A stretch of 64,000 nucleotides of DNA. Source: Bacteroidales bacterium (lineage in GTDB: Bacteria; Bacteroidota; Bacteroidia; Bacteroidales; Muribaculaceae). The notes beneath the pieces were generated by a model, which saw only the letters and a program-made list of their open reading frames with translations, made no database searches and had not been told where the DNA came from. The stretch lies in the NCBI GenBank assembly GCA_910575615.1, contig CAJTEX010000007.1:62001-126000 (forward strand). The letters run 5' to 3'. Of the stretch, positions 40,397 to 52,400 are shown one piece after another. The translations under genes were made by a program, and so were the position numbers. How positions within the stretch are numbered: position 1 is the stretch's first letter; every line of letters starts with the position of its first letter.

Positions 40397-43300
40397 ATGA
40401 AGCCGGTAGAGCTTGAAATATTTTTACAGGACGGAGTCACTCCGGGGCTGAAGAGCGCCGGAGCGGCCATCGGTCGTTTTTCTGATGATGCAAAGGCTGA
40501 ACTTAAAGAAGTGACCGAGTCGCTCAAGCTGCAGAAGCAGCATGTCTCCCGGCTGTCACAAGAACTTAAATCACTTGAGAAAGCGTATAAATCAGCGACA
40601 CCGGGAAATGAGAAGGTGGCGCTTGGTCAGCGCCTCGCTTCCATGCGAAAGGAGTTGGACGATGAGAGAGCTGCGGTGGCACAGCTCACCCAAATGCAAG
40701 ATGAGCTCAAGCGCAAGCAGGAAGATGGCGGAACATCACTGCGTATGCAATTGCGCACCCTGCGTGAGGAAATCGCCACCCTTCTACTGGCATACCGATC
40801 ACTTACCGATGCTGAAAAAAATACAGCTCAAGGAAGGGAACTCGCCCGGCATATTGATGAACTGACCGAGAAAGCCGGAGAACTCAACGATGCTATAATG
40901 GATACCTCGCAAGCGGTAACCAACGCGGCATCGGACACCCGTGGTTTCGACCAGTTGGCTGGAGGAATGCAGTTGGTGGTAGATGGTTTCGGCCTTGCCA
41001 CAGCCGGGGCCCAGGCATTAGGGTTGAGCGAGGAAGATCTTATCGAGGTTCAGACAAGACTTCAGACCGCGCTTGTGGCAAGCAACGCCCTGACATCTAT
41101 GCAGACCAATCTGCAGAAGCAATCCGCGGTCATGCAGGGTATCGCAGCCATTCAGGCCAAGTCCGCCGCCACAGCCGAAAATATAAAGACTTGGGCGGTC
41201 GGCCGTGGAGTGATTGCCACCAAGGCTGCGACAGTGGCGCAGGCCGCCTTCAACGCCGTGGCAAAAGCCAACCCCTATGTGCTCCTTGCCGCGGCCGTGG
41301 TTACTGTTGTTGGAGCTCTCTACGCCTTTGCAAAAGGCAGCTCAGAGGCAAAGAAAGCCGAGCAGGAGCGTCAGCGACAGTTAGAAGAGGCTAAGGAAAA
41401 ACAAGCGGAGATGGCCCGGGCGATAGGGGAAAGCGCCGGGTCACAGATTGCTGCCTATATGAAGCTGCAGAAAGCATGGAATGCCCTCGGTGATGACATG
41501 AAGAAGAAGCAGAAATTTGTCGATGACAATAAAAAGGCTTTCTCAGAACTGGGGTTTGCAGTTCGTGATGTAGCATCTGCAGAGACATTACTTGTTGAGA
41601 AAACCGGCGATGTCATTCAAGCCTTCGTGTTACGTGCAAAAGCGGCTGCCTATGAAAAGACTATCACCGAGGCTTATCAGACTATGATTAAGGAGCAGAC
41701 TGAGGCAGACCATACCGCAGCGACAACTCCTATTCCGTCAGTAAGTTCAGGACAAAGCCTTTCAGTTAGCGAGTATTACCGAGCCGGTGGTAAGGGTGCC
41801 AGAAAGGAAGTTTACACTGTTTATAACGGAGCGCCAGGCGGTGTTCAAACACCATCACAACGTACTGCAATTGAAGTTACCGATCCTGCGGCTTACCGGG
41901 CCGGATATGCGGCTGAGACCGAACGCATACGACTTGAAGCGCGTGCGGCTGCTGAGGCGAAGGCTGATGCCGTTGTCTCTGATATGAATGCAGGACTTGA
42001 AAAACTACAGGCAGATTTAACAGCGACATACGAGCGAATAGGAGTGTCTACAGTAGACGACACTCCCACACCGACTCCGACAAATGGGACTGATCCGCGT
42101 ATAGACAAAGAGACCCGTATTGCCGAGGCCCTGAAGAAATTGCGTTGGCAAAACGAGCAGGACGAGATAAACCAGATGGCAGAGGGTTCTGAGCGCCGTA
42201 TCCGGCAAATTGCCCTTGACTATGAAAAGGAGATGGCCGAGGTTGAGAAGCAGCACAAGGATTTTGCGGCGGCCAATGCTGAACTCGGTACCGGCGGATT
42301 GAACGACAACGGACTTACCGAGGAGCAACAGGCTCAGATTGACCGGGCCGCAGCCGTTGCGGAAAACAACCGCAAAAACTCCCTTACCGACATGTACCGA
42401 GAGGAAGCGCAGCACATGGTTGACTACCTTAAGGAATACGGCACATTTCAGCAGCAGCGCCTTGCCATAGCCGAGGAATATGACAGAAAGATAGCCGCAG
42501 CCTCTGATGAATGGACCCGCAAGTCACTTGAAAAGGAAAAAGCGGCAGCCCTGCAGAAAATAGATATACAGGCTATCAAGCAATCGATAGATTGGGGCAG
42601 CGTGTTTGGTGACTTTGGCACCATGTTTAAGTCAGAGCTTGAGCCCACGATTGAAAAGCTCAAGGCCATCACCAAAACCGAGGAGTTTAAGAATACTGAC
42701 CTACAGGATCAGCAGACCCTCTATGAGCTCATATCCAAACTCGAGGAGGCGAACACATCGTGGGATGGTAAAATTTTCAAGACACTTGGCGATGATCTCA
42801 CCGCCTATCAGACGGCCATGCGCCAATACATCGCCGCCCAGGATGCGGAGCGGGCGGCCACCGAGAAATTAACCGAGGCAAAGCGGCGACTTGCCGAGGC
42901 AGAACAATCGGGAGATGCCAATGCTATCGCCTCTGCCAAAAATGATGTACTGGCAGCCACTGATAATCTGAACACCGCCTCGGAAAGTGTCAGGGATTTC
43001 GGCTCTCAGGTTCAGGAGACCTCCGGCTCACTCCAGACCTCGGTAACAAGGATGAACAGTATGTTCAGCGGTCTTGTGTCCGGCCTTACCGGATTACGTT
43101 CCGGCAACCTTCAGGGAGTAGGCACGGCGCTCATGGGGCTTGACAAGCTGTTCAACAATTCGGCTGTTACCGGCGCTGTCGGAGGTGCTCTTTCTAAAGG
43201 GTTATCCAAACTGCTCGGAAATTCCGAGATTGGCAAAAGCGTCGCATCGGCACTGGGGGACAGCGGCCTGTTAGGGCAGCTTATATCCGCGCTCCTCTCC

Positions 43301-44548
43301 ATCCTGGATATATTGAAAGACGGCATCGGTGTATTGGTGTCCGACCTTATCGACACCGTGCTGGGTGCAGTGGCCGGAATATTGAAAAATCTGCTGAACG
43401 GGCAGATGTTCATCCAGATAGGAAAATCCCTGATGGACGGAATATCCGGCATATTCGATGCGGTGACTTTCGGCGGTTTTTCCTCCTGGATAAGCTCAAG
43501 CAATGCAAAAGAGGTACAGGAGACCATTGACCGACTTACGGAACGCAATGCCACGCTGCAGACTGCCATCGAGGACCTGACAGATGAGATCAAGGCAAGC
43601 AAAGGCACAAAGAGCGTGGCCGCTTACCGCGACGCATACAAGTATCAGCAGGAGACCAACGCCAACTATCTCGGTATGGCGAAGTCTCAGGCAGGTTATC
43701 ATGGTGCCCATCACTCCTGGAACTACTACTTCGATGGGTTCTCAAGAGAGCAGATTGCCCGTCTCAGCCAGCAGATAGGCCGACAGTGGGATGGAAGTCT
43801 TTGGAGCCTGTCGCCGGAGGAGATGAAGATGCTCCGCTCCAACGTGGATATGTGGGAGGCGATAAAGAATGCCGGTAAAGGGAACTACGGAGGCCGCGTA
43901 GCTGAGAAACTCAACGACTACATTGCTCAGGCCGGAAAACTCGAGGAGCTGACCACACAGTTGTACGAGGGTCTCACAGGCATCACTTTCGACTCCATGT
44001 ATGACAGTTTCATAGACCAGTTGATGGATATGGACGCGTCTGCGGAGGATTTTGCCGACAATATAAGCGAGTACTTTATGCGCGCCATGCTCTCAAACAA
44101 AATAGGTGAACTGTATGCTGACAAGCTCGAGGAGTGGTGGAAGAAGTTTGGAAAGGCTATGGAGGATAACGACCTCACCGAAGCCGAGCGCAAGGCTCTT
44201 GCTGATGAATACATGAAATATGTTGATGAAGCGATAAAAATACGTGATGGCCTTGCCGCCGCCACCGGCTATGATAAGACCGGGAGCAGCAGCAGCCAGA
44301 GTGGCAAGGCGGGCAGCTTCAACGCCATGTCCCAGGATCAGGGCACGAAACTTGAGGGGCTTTTTGTAAGCGCCCAGGGGCATTTGTCGAATATTGATAT
44401 GGCTACCGAGGATGTCGCATCCAAACTGAGCCGTGCGGAATCGCTGCTTCAGAAGATTGCAGATAATACCGGCGCAAGCGCCGAGACATTAAAAGAACTC
44501 AAGGCCATGGTGGAAAAGATGATCCGCGATGGTGTAAGGTCAAGATGA
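40397..44548 (+). CDS. Tape measure protein
   Basis: 1383 residues, by size and helical content the tail-length ruler. Coiled coils occupy about 20-190 and 520-900; hydrophobic segments lie near 290-320 (PYVLLAAAVVTVVGALYAFA) and 970-1015 (LISALLSILDILKDGIGVLV, SDLIDTVLGAVAGI). The C-terminus contains a tryptophan/tyrosine-rich patch (YHGAHHSWNYYFDGFS). It also helps DNA passage through the envelope. Follows the chaperone pair as expected. Confidence 0.88.
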   Translation: MKPVELEIFLQDGVTPGLKSAGAAIGRFSDDAKAELKEVTESLKLQKQHVSRLSQELKSLEKAYKSATPGNEKVALGQRLASMRKELDDERAAVAQLTQMQDELKRKQEDGGTSLRMQLRTLREEIATLLLAYRSLTDAEKNTAQGRELARHIDELTEKAGELNDAIMDTSQAVTNAASDTRGFDQLAGGMQLVVDGFGLATAGAQALGLSEEDLIEVQTRLQTALVASNALTSMQTNLQKQSAVMQGIAAIQAKSAATAENIKTWAVGRGVIATKAATVAQAAFNAVAKANPYVLLAAAVVTVVGALYAFAKGSSEAKKAEQERQRQLEEAKEKQAEMARAIGESAGSQIAAYMKLQKAWNALGDDMKKKQKFVDDNKKAFSELGFAVRDVASAETLLVEKTGDVIQAFVLRAKAAAYEKTITEAYQTMIKEQTEADHTAATTPIPSVSSGQSLSVSEYYRAGGKGARKEVYTVYNGAPGGVQTPSQRTAIEVTDPAAYRAGYAAETERIRLEARAAAEAKADAVVSDMNAGLEKLQADLTATYERIGVSTVDDTPTPTPTNGTDPRIDKETRIAEALKKLRWQNEQDEINQMAEGSERRIRQIALDYEKEMAEVEKQHKDFAAANAELGTGGLNDNGLTEEQQAQIDRAAAVAENNRKNSLTDMYREEAQHMVDYLKEYGTFQQQRLAIAEEYDRKIAAASDEWTRKSLEKEKAAALQKIDIQAIKQSIDWGSVFGDFGTMFKSELEPTIEKLKAITKTEEFKNTDLQDQQTLYELISKLEEANTSWDGKIFKTLGDDLTAYQTAMRQYIAAQDAERAATEKLTEAKRRLAEAEQSGDANAIASAKNDVLAATDNLNTASESVRDFGSQVQETSGSLQTSVTRMNSMFSGLVSGLTGLRSGNLQGVGTALMGLDKLFNNSAVTGAVGGALSKGLSKLLGNSEIGKSVASALGDSGLLGQLISALLSILDILKDGIGVLVSDLIDTVLGAVAGILKNLLNGQMFIQIGKSLMDGISGIFDAVTFGGFSSWISSSNAKEVQETIDRLTERNATLQTAIEDLTDEIKASKGTKSVAAYRDAYKYQQETNANYLGMAKSQAGYHGAHHSWNYYFDGFSREQIARLSQQIGRQWDGSLWSLSPEEMKMLRSNVDMWEAIKNAGKGNYGGRVAEKLNDYIAQAGKLEELTTQLYEGLTGITFDSMYDSFIDQLMDMDASAEDFADNISEYFMRAMLSNKIGELYADKLEEWWKKFGKAMEDNDLTEAERKALADEYMKYVDEAIKIRDGLAAATGYDKTGSSSSQSGKAGSFNAMSQDQGTKLEGLFVSAQGHLSNIDMATEDVASKLSRAESLLQKIADNTGASAETLKELKAMVEKMIRDGVRSR

Positions 44549-44549
44549 T

Positions 44550-45011
44550 ATGGAAACGCTCGAAGGACTTGTAATAATTAACGGCACCGATATCTGGAAA
44601 GAGTACGGTGTATTTCTGACCGAGGAAAAGAAAGGCGGTCGGGAAAACCTTACAGCCATAATGATGCCGGCGAAGGCCAAGACACATGTCGGAGTCAACA
44701 TCCGGGAACATGACGGTGTGAAATATTCCGCTGACCTTAATCCAAAAAGTGAGGAGCGTGATGTCACCTTACACTTCGCACTGTTCGCCCCGACCAAGGA
44801 GCAATGGTTGTCTCGTTACCGTGCTTTCATCTCTTTCCTCAAGCAAGGTGAAAAGGGTTGGCTGCGTGTCCGGCTTTCGGAACTCGACCTTACTATGACC
44901 ATGTTCTATGTTGACAGCAGCAACTTCAAGCCTTTGACCTACCTTTGGAAAGAAGGGGTACAGGCAAGCCGTTTCAAGGTGAAATTCCGGGAGCCGGAGC
45001 CATCGTTCTAA
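44550..45011 (+). CDS. Distal tail (Dit)-like protein
   Basis: 153 residues, mostly beta (LVIINGTDIWKEYGVFLTEE, ERDVTLHFALFA, GEKGWLRVRLSELDLTMTMF). It lies between tape measure and the large tail hub gene, the place of Dit in siphoviruses. It starts 1 nt after the tape measure stop. Confidence 0.65.
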   Translation: METLEGLVIINGTDIWKEYGVFLTEEKKGGRENLTAIMMPAKAKTHVGVNIREHDGVKYSADLNPKSEERDVTLHFALFAPTKEQWLSRYRAFISFLKQGEKGWLRVRLSELDLTMTMFYVDSSNFKPLTYLWKEGVQASRFKVKFREPEPSF

Positions 45012-45034
45012 CAACATTATAACGCCGTTCAAAT

Positions 45035-48000
45035 ATGCTTATAACGATATATGACAGGGTCGGGAACTTCAAGGCAGAGGTGTCACCATCCGACAGTTCC
45101 ACTCAAGTGAAGGAGATCCAGGGCGACAACATCCTGACGCTCTCTTTCACACATCACGAGCATATCGCTCTTGATGTCGATGACTACTGCGACTTCGAGG
45201 GGGAGCGTTACTGGTTGTGCGAGGCATACCGCCCGGTACAGAAATCTACCCTTGAGTGGGTGTATGACATCAAGCTCTATGGTATCGACAGCCTGCTGCG
45301 GAACCTTCTCGTGTTGAAACAGATTGACAATGAGGAGGACCCGGTATTTACGCTTACGGCGCCACCCAGGGAGCATGTGGCAATGATAGTGCGCTGTATG
45401 AATAACGGCACGGGCAACATCACAGACTGGAAAGTCGGCCAGGTGGACGGCACAGAGAATATTGTCATAGATTACTTCGGAAAGTATTGTGATGAAGCGC
45501 TCAAGGAGATAGCCGAGAAGGTCGGAGCAGAGGCGTGGATTGAGGGGCAGACAGTCAATATCTGCCGATGCGAACACGGCGACTTAATAGAACTCGGCTA
45601 CGATAATGGCCTGACAGGCATAGATCCCGACAAGGCCGACAATGTGAAATTCTACACCAGGCTGTACCCGGTGGGCAGCTCCCGCAATATTGATCCTGAA
45701 AAATATGGGCACACCAGGCTTCAGCTCCCCGGAGGGGAGAAATATGTCGAGGTCAATGCCGACAAATATGGCCGCGTGGATCATTACGAGGATGCCGCAT
45801 TTGCTGATATATATCCAAGACGTACCGGTGAGGTCAGCAGTGTGCGCAGCGAGGTCAAGACTGGGGAGGATGGAAAACCATTCACAATATACTACTTCCG
45901 GGATAACAATCTGCCATTCGACCCCAACGATTACGAAATTGGCGGTCTTGTCAAGAGGGTATCGTTTCAGGAGGGCAGCGAACTCGCCGGACTCGGAGAT
46001 GAGGATAACGGCACTTACTTCTTTGAGGTCAACTTCAACAGCGATACCCGAGAGTTTGAGATTATCACCATTTGGCCGTATGATGACGACACGCAGCTCC
46101 CCGGCGGTAACCTCATACCTGCAGCCGGAAATAAGTATATCCTGTGGAACCTCCGCATGCCGGACGAATATTACATGTTGGCAGAGGAAGAATTTCTCAC
46201 GGCGGTAAACCAATATAACGCCGACCATGCGCTGGATGTGTCTGTGTTCAAGTGTTCCACTGACCACGTGTGGATAGAGGAACATGGCGCAGATCTGTTC
46301 ATAGGCCGGCGGGTCCGTCTCAAGAGTGAACAGTATTTCCCGGAAGCTGGTTATCGCGACAGCCGTATCACCAAGATAACACGTAAGGTAAATCTGCCAT
46401 CCTCGATGGACATTGAGATAAGCGATGCCCTGAGTAAGTCTTCCAAGCAAAAGATGACTGACAGCATCGCCGATGCCAAGAACTACGCCAAGTCGATAGG
46501 AGAGTCCATATCGCTGCCCGATGTGATACGGTCATGGGATAGAACCTTGCCCACTGACAATAATCTCTTTTCAGCCCGTCGCAGCCAAAAGGAATTCATA
46601 AGCAAGAATTCCCGGGATCGCGCCCGAAAGAAGATCATCTTCGACGAGGGTATCGATGCCGGAAATTTCATCGCCGGAGCACAAGGCGGTACCATAGACG
46701 GAGACGGCAATGCGGAACTGCTCACGCTGCTTGTGCGGAGACTTCTCAGCAGTCCGAAATTCGTTGACGGACTCAACGGGGAAGGTTGGCGGATATGGCT
46801 TGAGAAAGAGCTATCACACCTTACCGTTGATAAACTCACGGTGAGACAGGTGATGACCGTGTTCGAGCTGCTCATTAACAAGGTGCGCAGTGTCGGCGGT
46901 CAGATATGTGTCTCCGCGGCCAACGGTAAAATAAAAGAGGTCACACTCGAAGATCATGACTACCATATAGTTTTTGAGACCGAGAACACATTCCAACGGT
47001 GCGACCTCATGAGATGTCAGACCTTCACCGGCGGGAACTTGAAATCCTACTGGGTGGAGGTGCATGGTGCCGATTCACATGGGGTATGGGTTGATGCCCA
47101 GGAATTCGATGGGTTCGTGCCAAGTCCCGGGGATGAGTGCGTGTTGATGGGTAACACCGAAAATCAGCTCCGTCAGAACCTCATACTCATATCGGCCACC
47201 GAGGACGGGCAGCCCCGCATCGATGTGATGGACGGCGTGAGCTCACGGAGTTTTGCCAACTGTCTCCGTGCCCGGCTCGGCAACCTCGACGGTATTACCG
47301 ACGACTGGTTCCCGTCAGATAACCAGCCTCACGGCAACGGCCTGTACAGCGACAACGCCTATCTGCGCGGTACGTTCCTTCTTGTGACCGGCGAGGACAT
47401 CAAAACCAAGTTTGAGATCGTGGAGGGCCGTATAACAACCGCGATAGAGGCTGTGCGCGATGATTTCATCACCGACAAGGGGTATTTGAGCAACCCGGCA
47501 TTCGTGTCTGGCATGGAAAAATGGGACACCTCCAACGAGGCTGTGTTTTTTCTTGTCGGTAACCGCTGGATATGGGCCAACGACAACGTGCTTACCAAGA
47601 AAGGCAACTGCGCAAGCGTCACACGCGATGATGAGCGCACCGTAGTCCGCATAGTTGACAAATATATCACGCAGATCAACGCCAATCTCCGCAGCAAGCC
47701 TACGTTTCTGACCAACAGTGAGGGAAAGAAAGAGGCGCTGCCGGTGTATCTGAGCTTCTTCTATCGTTGCGCCAAACCGGGAAAGCTCACCGTGAAATTC
47801 GAGAACGTGGATAAGACCGGGTTTGAGAACTTCAACTCTATGGAGGTGGAGGAGGAAATCGCAGCGACAACCGGCTATGTGCAATACTCCTGCGATGGCT
47901 TGTGGAACGGTACCGGAGATTTCAAGCTGTCATTTACCGGCGAAATCTATTTGTATATGCTCGTGTTATCGACCGACAAGGTGGAGGCCTTAACTTACAA

Positions 48001-48859
48001 GTACCGCACTCTGTTCGAGCAATCGGAGAGGCTGGTTAAATTCTCAGCAGAAAACCTTGATGCTGACGGGCGCATACTTGCTGGGTCAAGTATCGTCACC
48101 ACCGCCAAGTATGCGGCTTTGATGTCGGCATATTTCAACGAGGACGGATCACTGAGGAATTGCGCCGGACTTGTGACAACGGCGATGGCGAATAATCTTT
48201 TCGTGTTCGACGGCAGCGGTAACGTAGTATCGCTGATTGAGCAGACAGCCTCGGCAATAAAAATCAAGGCCTCGCATATCTCACTTGAAGGTGTGGTGAC
48301 AGCGAATAACTATTTCAGGATTCTTGCCGATGGTTCGATGGAAGCTACTAACGCAAGCATACGCGGCACCATATACGCCACCGCCGGCAATATCGGCGGA
48401 TTTAAGATTTCCAACGGGTCATTGCTGTGGGCCCGCAACGAGGGGTATGGCGGCATGTTCATCAACGAGTGCCAGATAAGAATCGGCAAAACCTCCCGAG
48501 GATATGATCTCGCCACGAACTCATGGACCTACGACGGCTATGGAATGGTGGACGCGAGAATGAACGGGTATTTTGAGGCCGGCATGACATGCATCTACGC
48601 CTCCACCAAAGCTACTCCACAAAAACCCAATGACCTCGTGCCTTTTGCCGGATTCTTTGATGGAAGCGTATTCGTGAGCGATTCCATAGTCAGCGAGATT
48701 TGCGCCGCCCAAAAATACCGCGCCCTCGCCTCCAGAAGTGCCGACGGGTATGGCTATGAATATTGGGAAGGCGTGACCTTCGGATACAATGACTACGACC
48801 TTGACAAAGTTCGCTTTCAGGTTCAGAGCGGCCTGATAGTCGGAGTGAAAAAAGAATAA
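45035..48859 (+). CDS. Tail-associated hub/fibre protein (Tal-like)
   Basis: 1274 residues. The first 450 or so follow a gp27/Tal-type hub pattern (MLITIYDRVGNFKAEVSPSD, STLEWVYDIKLYGIDSLLRN, PREHVAMIVRCM, VGAEAWIEGQTVNICRCEHG, and a long line ending GADLFIGRRVRLKSEQYFPE). The middle is helical, then beta-rich modules and a C-terminal fibre segment with glycine-rich repeats (ASIRGTIYATAGNIGGFKIS). Catalytic residues of a peptidase are not evident. It makes the tail tip on which the DGR-diversified protein sits. Confidence 0.8.
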   Translation: MLITIYDRVGNFKAEVSPSDSSTQVKEIQGDNILTLSFTHHEHIALDVDDYCDFEGERYWLCEAYRPVQKSTLEWVYDIKLYGIDSLLRNLLVLKQIDNEEDPVFTLTAPPREHVAMIVRCMNNGTGNITDWKVGQVDGTENIVIDYFGKYCDEALKEIAEKVGAEAWIEGQTVNICRCEHGDLIELGYDNGLTGIDPDKADNVKFYTRLYPVGSSRNIDPEKYGHTRLQLPGGEKYVEVNADKYGRVDHYEDAAFADIYPRRTGEVSSVRSEVKTGEDGKPFTIYYFRDNNLPFDPNDYEIGGLVKRVSFQEGSELAGLGDEDNGTYFFEVNFNSDTREFEIITIWPYDDDTQLPGGNLIPAAGNKYILWNLRMPDEYYMLAEEEFLTAVNQYNADHALDVSVFKCSTDHVWIEEHGADLFIGRRVRLKSEQYFPEAGYRDSRITKITRKVNLPSSMDIEISDALSKSSKQKMTDSIADAKNYAKSIGESISLPDVIRSWDRTLPTDNNLFSARRSQKEFISKNSRDRARKKIIFDEGIDAGNFIAGAQGGTIDGDGNAELLTLLVRRLLSSPKFVDGLNGEGWRIWLEKELSHLTVDKLTVRQVMTVFELLINKVRSVGGQICVSAANGKIKEVTLEDHDYHIVFETENTFQRCDLMRCQTFTGGNLKSYWVEVHGADSHGVWVDAQEFDGFVPSPGDECVLMGNTENQLRQNLILISATEDGQPRIDVMDGVSSRSFANCLRARLGNLDGITDDWFPSDNQPHGNGLYSDNAYLRGTFLLVTGEDIKTKFEIVEGRITTAIEAVRDDFITDKGYLSNPAFVSGMEKWDTSNEAVFFLVGNRWIWANDNVLTKKGNCASVTRDDERTVVRIVDKYITQINANLRSKPTFLTNSEGKKEALPVYLSFFYRCAKPGKLTVKFENVDKTGFENFNSMEVEEEIAATTGYVQYSCDGLWNGTGDFKLSFTGEIYLYMLVLSTDKVEALTYKYRTLFEQSERLVKFSAENLDADGRILAGSSIVTTAKYAALMSAYFNEDGSLRNCAGLVTTAMANNLFVFDGSGNVVSLIEQTASAIKIKASHISLEGVVTANNYFRILADGSMEATNASIRGTIYATAGNIGGFKISNGSLLWARNEGYGGMFINECQIRIGKTSRGYDLATNSWTYDGYGMVDARMNGYFEAGMTCIYASTKATPQKPNDLVPFAGFFDGSVFVSDSIVSEICAAQKYRALASRSADGYGYEYWEGVTFGYNDYDLDKVRFQVQSGLIVGVKKE

Positions 48860-48878
48860 TCATTAATGAACTACTGAT

Positions 48879-49157
48879 ATGAAAGTCAACCTAAACGTGA
48901 ACTTCCGTACCTACAACGGAATGGAAACGGGCGACAAAATCGCCGATGTCGTGGCTCAGGCCCTTTACAACTACGGCAAGGACCGGCCGGTTAAGCGCGA
49001 GGATAAATTCCTTGCCTGGAAGGTGTGCATGAAAGTCATGCAGAATCCGTCGGAGGTGGAGGTTACCACCGAGGAGGCAACCCTCATTAAAGAGGCGTGC
49101 GGTGACATACTTACGGCCGGCGGATATGGACAGATTGTAGAACTCATAGAAAAATAG
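48879..49157 (+). CDS. Small tail-region protein of unknown function
   Basis: 92 residues (MKVNLNVNFRTYNGMETGDK...), mostly helical after a short strand. It lies between two tail-tip genes with a gap of 19 nt before and 4 nt after. It may be an adaptor or chaperone for the fibre; no family recognised. Confidence 0.55.
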   Translation: MKVNLNVNFRTYNGMETGDKIADVVAQALYNYGKDRPVKREDKFLAWKVCMKVMQNPSEVEVTTEEATLIKEACGDILTAGGYGQIVELIEK

Positions 49158-49161
49158 CAGT

Positions 49162-49443
49162 ATGGACTTCACAGAAAAGAAAAGCAGAGAGGCTGTGACC
49201 CGTGTGGGTGATGATTACGCCATCGCGTACGCTGTAAATTACAGCGGTGACAAGGTTACGGATATCAGCGGCCATATCCGTAAAGGGAACCTGCTGTGTG
49301 GCAACGTGCTGTTCACCGATAAAAATGTATCGTTGAATATCTCGACGCCGGATGGCGAGAAGGTTCCCGCTGCTGATTTCGATGCGCTGCTCAAGGCGCT
49401 CGGTTCCGATATAATCCAGTTATTCAACGACCAAGAAGCATGA
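49162..49443 (+). CDS. Small tail-region protein of unknown function
   Basis: 93 residues, beta-rich (DYAIAYAVNYSGDKVTDISG, GNVLFTDKNVSLNISTPDGE). It lies directly upstream of the giant fibre gene (4-nt gap), suggesting a role in fibre folding or attachment. No family recognised. Confidence 0.55.
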   Translation: MDFTEKKSREAVTRVGDDYAIAYAVNYSGDKVTDISGHIRKGNLLCGNVLFTDKNVSLNISTPDGEKVPAADFDALLKALGSDIIQLFNDQEA

Positions 49444-49447
49444 TGAT

Positions 49448-52400
49448 ATGGCACTGACACAGGCAGAAAAAAACGAACTTAAGAAAGAACTGCTCAACGC
49501 GATCAAAGCAGAGAGTCAGAGTGTCGATGAACTTGTCACAGTAACGAGTCTCGACGGAGTAAACTTATTGCCGGCTGTCCGCGGCACAGAGGTCGTAAAC
49601 GTGCCCGTTTCGCTTCTCCGCAAGCCGGCCGAGGATGCGGCTAAGACAGCACAGGCAGCGGCAACAAGGGCCGTGGAAGCGGCTAATCTGGCTGACACCG
49701 CAAGGGGCAACGCTGCTGCCGCGACCACCAAGGCCAACGACGCTGCAAAAACAGCCTCCGATGCGGCCAAAGCTGCAACTGACGCAACCGGTGGACTGAC
49801 TGCCGCCATAACCGCAGCACGCCGTCATCCAATACTTCTGGTCAATGACCTTATCGGCGAGTTTGACAGGGTGTTTGACAATTGGAGCGAAGCTAAGGAC
49901 GCGATTGCCAATAATGACGCCATAGGTGGTGAGAATCTTTTCTCATGCGGTTGCGTGATGATATTCCGTGGGCCCACGAAGTGGGAGTCGTGGATTTTTA
50001 CAGGTGATCCCGAGAACGAAATATATGCGGCCGACAAATGGCAGGAATTCTCCACCGCCGGAGGTAGCGGCAGCGGATTTTACAACCTCACCCTCGAGCA
50101 GCCACTGAAAACCGGCTACTACTCCAAGGATACCGCTGTCGCCGCTCTTGCCGGTGCCGACATCGATGATGAACAGAAGCGCGGTATGATCATCACCTTT
50201 GAGTCCGCCCCCGGCAAATGGGCAGACTACCGTTTTATCGGCACGACCCTCGCCACATTCCTCACGCCCGGGGCGTGGGAGGAATACGGTGCGAAAGACA
50301 CCGTGCGTAGCGTGACTGTCAACGGCGAGAAAAAGACACCCGATGCCGGAGGAGATGTCAGCATCATCATCGACGAGATGGAGGTGGACGACAGTTTCGA
50401 CCCCGACGGCACCAATCCGGTGCAGAACCGCGTCATCACACAGAAGGTGACCGAGCTTGAATCCGGGACGCTGTTCGGCAGCGATGTCGTCGAGAACGAT
50501 GACGGCACAGTGACCGTACAGCTCAGCGGCAAGAGCTCCGTTATAACCGAATTCACCATCCCGGCCGGCGGTGGAGGTGGCGGCGGTGACGAGAGTACCG
50601 CAACCAAAATAGTCCTCGGTGTTACCTTTGACAAAAAGACACTCAAGGAAGGCGACAGCGCCGTTATGGCCTGGACATACGACCATCAGTACAGCGGGGG
50701 TGATGACAAGGGCATGAGCACCGGTCAGAAGGCGACCGTCACCATAACTGTAAAACGAGGCACCACCGTCACCTATGCCGATACCAAGCACGATGTGGCA
50801 GCCGGATCATACAGCCTTGACCTCACCAAGAACCTTCTGCTCGGCACCAACGACATCTATGTGTCAGCCGTCACCACCGACCCGAATACCGGCAAGGAGC
50901 AAAAGAAACAGGCCTACATACAGATCCGCGTCGTCACCCTCTCGCTCTCGAGCAGCTACAACATCTCCGGTGGCATCGCACAGGGTGGGTATGACACTCG
51001 CGATACTGTGGAGATACCCTACGCGCTCAACGGTTCCGGCACAAAGACCGTCACGCTGTACATCGACGGGCAGCAGCGCAATCTCCATACCGTCACCAAG
51101 AGCGGCACCACCAACGGTATATTCACTCTTGATATGACCGGTCTGGCGGTGGGCCGCCACACAGTCCAGATGGTCGCCGAGATGGAGCAGGACGGACTGA
51201 CCCTCCGGAGCGAGAGCATTTATATGGACATCTTCAAGCGCGGCAGCGGCACCCCATTCATCGGCACCAAGATCATACACCCTGACGGACGCATCATCAC
51301 CGGCACCGGGCATCTCAATCCGACCGTCGATGCCGGGCAGTATGAGAAATGCGAATTCGAGTTTGTCGCATACGATCCGACAGTGATACCCGCCACTGTG
51401 GAGATCTGGACAGACGGCAGACTGTCGCGTACGGTCGCCGCCCCGCGCTCCACACAGACCTATGTCAACCGTTTCACCGAGAAAGGGCAGCATATACTCG
51501 CTCTCAAACTCGGTGCTGCCACATACAATATCGGCATCAATGTCACCGACAGCGGCATAGACATCAGCGAGGCAACCTACGGACTGCAGTTCAAACTCGA
51601 CGCCAACGGCCGCAGCAACGAGGAGAGCAACCCCGCAGTATGGGAGTCCAATGGTATCACCACCGAATTCAACGGCGTGGATTTCGGCAGCAGCGGATGG
51701 ATAGGCGGAGCGCTCAAACTTACCAACGGTGCCGGAATTGTCATCAGCGCGCAGCCTTTCGCAAAAGATGTCAAGTCCACAGGTCTCACCATCGAGATGA
51801 CCATGCGCGTGAGCAACGTGATGAACCGCGATGCCTCCGTTGTCAGCTGTATCGACAAAGGAAAGGGTCTGCTCATAACCACCCAGGAGGCGAGCTTCCG
51901 CACCGGGCAGACCGTCACATATACCAACGAGGATGACCAGCAGGTGACCCGCGACATCAAACTGTCGACCAACTATGCCGCCGGGGAGTGGATGAAAGTT
52001 GCGCTCATCATACGCACATCAGCCGATGATCGCCTGATGGAACTGTTCATAAACGGCAACCGCACCGGGGCAGACATCTACGATGGCAGTTTCAGTTTCC
52101 AACAGGACACCCCGCAGCGCATAACCGTTGACAGTTCCGAGGCAGATGTCGAGATAAAGAGCATCCGCGTTTATAACCGTGCCCTGAGCGATGACGAGGA
52201 ACTCGACAACCACATGGTGGACAGCGACAGTACCGACGCCATGATGGAGATCTACTCGTTCAACGACATCCTCGGCGAGAACGGAGATGTCGATATGGAG
52301 AAAACCCGCGCCCAGGGCAAAGGCGCGCTCAGGATCGTGCGCAAGAACATGCTTGATGATGTGTACCAGACCAACAACAAGAAAGCCGACTTCCTGGCAG